A stretch of DNA of 64,000 bases from Serripes groenlandicus. Lineage: Eukaryota > Mollusca > Bivalvia > Cardiida > Cardiidae. Shown here piece by piece: positions 61,947-64,000 of the stretch. Under the pieces are notes generated by a model that saw only the letters and a program-made list of their open reading frames with translations, did not search any database and was not told the origin of the DNA. The stretch is from positions 17,742,170 through 17,806,169 of the forward strand of contig JASEVX010000011.1 of NCBI GenBank assembly GCA_031761405.1, in the 5' to 3' direction. Every line of letters starts with the position of its first letter. The stretch's first letter is position 1. The position numbers were made by a program, and so were the translations under genes.

Positions 61947-62155
61947 TTAACCCTTTCCCTCATATAGATGCTTTCTGACGCCTCTGCAGCAGATGGCTTT
62001 TTGAAAACATAGTGACAAAAGAAGAAATTGCACAAAACACAATGTTTTCCGCTTTTAGTCATAGGTTATCCATTCAATTATGGAGATTTTCTATGTTTTG
62101 ACAAAATACATTAAAGTCGTCTGCTGCAGAATTGTTGTATGAGGGAAAGGGTTAA
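61947..62155 (+). mobile_element. TTAA MITE with hairpin loop deletion
   Basis: TTAA at 61947 and 62152. GTGCAATTTCTCCTTTTGCC is missing from the hairpin, leaving one arm. Confidence 0.9.
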
Positions 62156-62550
62156 CCACATCCAGAATACAGTTTCCTTTTGATACAACTGCAGCAGAAG
62201 ACTTTTGAAAAGACTGGCACTTATGACTTTTCAATAATTCAATATTGTTGCTTCGTTGCTTTCAAAGTCATCTGCTACAGATTTATCGTATAGTAGTAAA
62301 GGGCTAAATACGTATTTGTCCTCCAAATCCTATGTTGCTAGAACCTAACCCATTCCCACATACATATTATGCTTTCTGACGCCTCTGCAGCAAACAACTT
62401 TTGAGTGTGAGCAATTTTCTCCATTTGCCTCAATTTATTCAACTCTACTTAATGATTAAACTGTAATTGATGGGAAAATTTCATGTTTTTGCCAAGATGT
62501 TTTCAAAGTTGACTGCTGAAGACTTGTTGTATGTGTGAAAGGTTAAAGGA
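62155..62550. mobile_element. Two decayed TTAA MITEs
   Basis: 62155-62310 (sharing the preceding TTAA region) and 62346-62547. Confidence 0.6.
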
Positions 62551-62960
62551 AGGCTTAGATCAAAAGAGGGAAAGTATGGGACATAGACATGTTGAGCTCT
62601 CTTTAAATGAAGTAGTGTTCTTTAGAATGATGCAATATTGCAAGGCTTTAAATTAACAAGAGCAAGACAGTTACTTTCTCCGGAGTGGATAGAGGAAGAG
62701 AGTTAATGATTCCTGAAGCAGAAAATCCACAGGAGCCGAAAAGTGTCTATCCGGGTAAGCCTGAGCTGCAAGCTTAGGCTACTCCGGGTCGATACTTTAC
62801 GCAGAGTCCACAATGTTGTTGTTTTTTTCGCGGGACGGCTCATTTTCACTGTTTGAAATTCAGTTATTTTACCCTTTCTCTGGTACAGAAGTTCTCTGAC
62901 AATTTTGTAGCACAATGTATTCAACTATGTACTAAAATAAAAATTCAAACTTTTCAATTT
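62550..62960. other. Upstream ACAP2 intron, no exon recognised
   Basis: A 73-codon ORF on the minus strand (62924-62703) has no BAR-domain character and overlaps a MITE terminus. I find no acceptor/donor pair with the correct phase for the missing BAR exons, which should be beyond 64000. Confidence 0.55.
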
Positions 62961-62963
62961 GTT

Positions 62964-63245
62964 TTAACCCTTTCCCTCATACGACAATTATGCAGCAGAC
63001 GACTTTGAACATATTTTGTCAAAACATAGAAAATCTCCATAATTGAATGGATAACCTATGACAAAAAGGGGAAAACATGGTGACAAAGGGAGAAATTGCT
63101 TGTTTTGAGCAATTTCTGCTTTTGTCACTATGTTTTTAAAAAGCCGTCTGCTCGTTTTGAGCAATTTCTGCTTTTGTCACGATGTTTTCAAAAAGCTGTC
63201 TGCTGCAGAGCCTTCAGAAAGCATCTATATAAGGGAAAGGGTTAA
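62964..63245 (-). mobile_element. TTAA MITE with duplicated hairpin arm
   Basis: TTAA at 62964 and 63242. The piece TTTTGAGCAATTTCTGCTTT with GTCACNATGTTTT is present twice in direct orientation, lengthening the element by about 55 bases. Confidence 0.9.
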
Positions 63246-63875
63246 ACTTTCTATGATTTCATAGCAGACGACTCTTAAGTATACCAACCAAGTAAAAGGT
63301 TATAGATTAAACAATATGAATGGTTTCCCCCCCCCCCCCCTAAAGAACTGAAAACCAAGAGGCAATCACCAACCCAGATGTACAAACAGACAGTCGATCT
63401 CGAGTTAGAATCAGAGATTTCTATTTTACCAAGTTTACACAAGGAATACCATTATATCATCAAAACCTTGTCCTGTTAATCATCAACCTAGAAATCCCCC
63501 ACCCCCCTTTTTTTTAAATAAAATTTTTTATTATGAAAGTTCAGATAGCTTTTAACTATTTCTGTAAGGATTATATGACATTTCAGGGTTGGACATGATA
63601 CAGATCACTCAGCATAATTATAAGTTATTGAATAAGACAAGGTTTTATTTCACTCTATACATTACAATAATGTTTACTGAAAATTAAAGAATTCAATTCA
63701 ATTCAAAAATTCTTTCCCCAGAGCATTTTGGAATAAAGGGATATACCTAATTTCCTGAAGAAAAAAAAAAAATACTGTTTTCATCTAAACATTATGCTCT
63801 TTGATAAATAAATTAAATGTCAGTCAGGTCAATGTCAATTATTTAAAGCCTTTAATTATCCAAGACTTTCAGATT

Positions 63876-63919
63876 TAACCCTTAATTCAGAAAGCGTCTA
63901 TATGAGGGAAAGGGTTAAT
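63876..63919 (-). mobile_element. TTAA MITE, deleted to its two ends
   Basis: TTTAACCCTTAATTCAGAAA then GCGTCTATATGAGGGAAAGG and GTTAA, only about 44 bases. Confidence 0.75.
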
Positions 63920-64000
63920 CTATGCACTTGATCAAACAACCTTAGGTTGTTTTAGCCTGATGGATTGAAAGATTGTTTGATGTTTTATGATGCTTTCAAC

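Noticed and set aside
62703..62924. 73-codon ORF as candidate BAR-domain exon
   Set aside because: No BAR-like helix pattern, no correct splice phase, and it overlaps a MITE end.
1..64000. CRISPR array from regularly repeated GCAGCAGAC / GTCTGCTGC motifs
   Set aside because: The motifs are inverted-repeat parts of MITEs with irregular spacing in a eukaryotic genome; no cas genes.

Overview
The window is AT-rich animal nuclear DNA, most likely from a mollusc and probably a bivalve. It has split genes with GT-AG introns, no operons and no bacterial ribosome sites. The bivalve reading is an inference from gene content, a recurrent TTATCTCCCTTG motif, and dispersed repeats built from tandem units of about 160-180 bp.

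Three genes can be supported. (1) At 1997-6204 (+) are the last three coding exons of an unrecognised lysine-rich protein with an acidic tail; each exon seems to encode one copy of a degenerate repeat of about 40 residues. (2) At 16286-26244 (+) are four exons of a eukaryotic YqcI/YcgG-family protein with a hydrophobic N-terminus. The intron before its third exon carries a decayed DIRS-type (tyrosine recombinase) retrotransposon, SINEs and MITEs. One very small exon is probably still missing. (3) At 61871-36767 (-) are thirteen phase-consistent exons of an ACAP2-like Arf GTPase-activating protein: PH domain, ArfGAP zinc finger, acidic linker, ankyrin repeats and conserved C-terminus, 573 residues plus stop. 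Its BAR domain must lie beyond the right edge. Genes 2 and 3 converge on a repeat-filled spacer at about 26.2-36.7 kb.

Most of the rest is transposon-derived. One palindromic MITE family with TTAA target sites and CCCTTTCC termini (piggyBac-like) occurs in roughly 60-70 full or broken copies. Its copies are nested with tRNA-derived SINEs, a second MITE family (CGAGGGCTTGGCGTG termini, 4-bp target duplications), a third MITE (TTATCTCCCTTG termini), a hAT-like element, and hairpin-ended elements with internal tandem repeats resembling bivalve Helitron-related or BIV160-type repeats.

The points most worth following are: a tandem duplication of an intron/exon boundary in ACAP2 that creates a second acceptor followed by an in-frame stop and an AATAAA; a 34-bp minisatellite that multiplies the acceptor of another ACAP2 exon; the YqcI/YcgG gene in an animal; the exon-per-repeat protein; and nested insertions whose target duplications order the transposons in time. 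No bacterial system, CRISPR array or functional tRNA/rRNA gene is seen.
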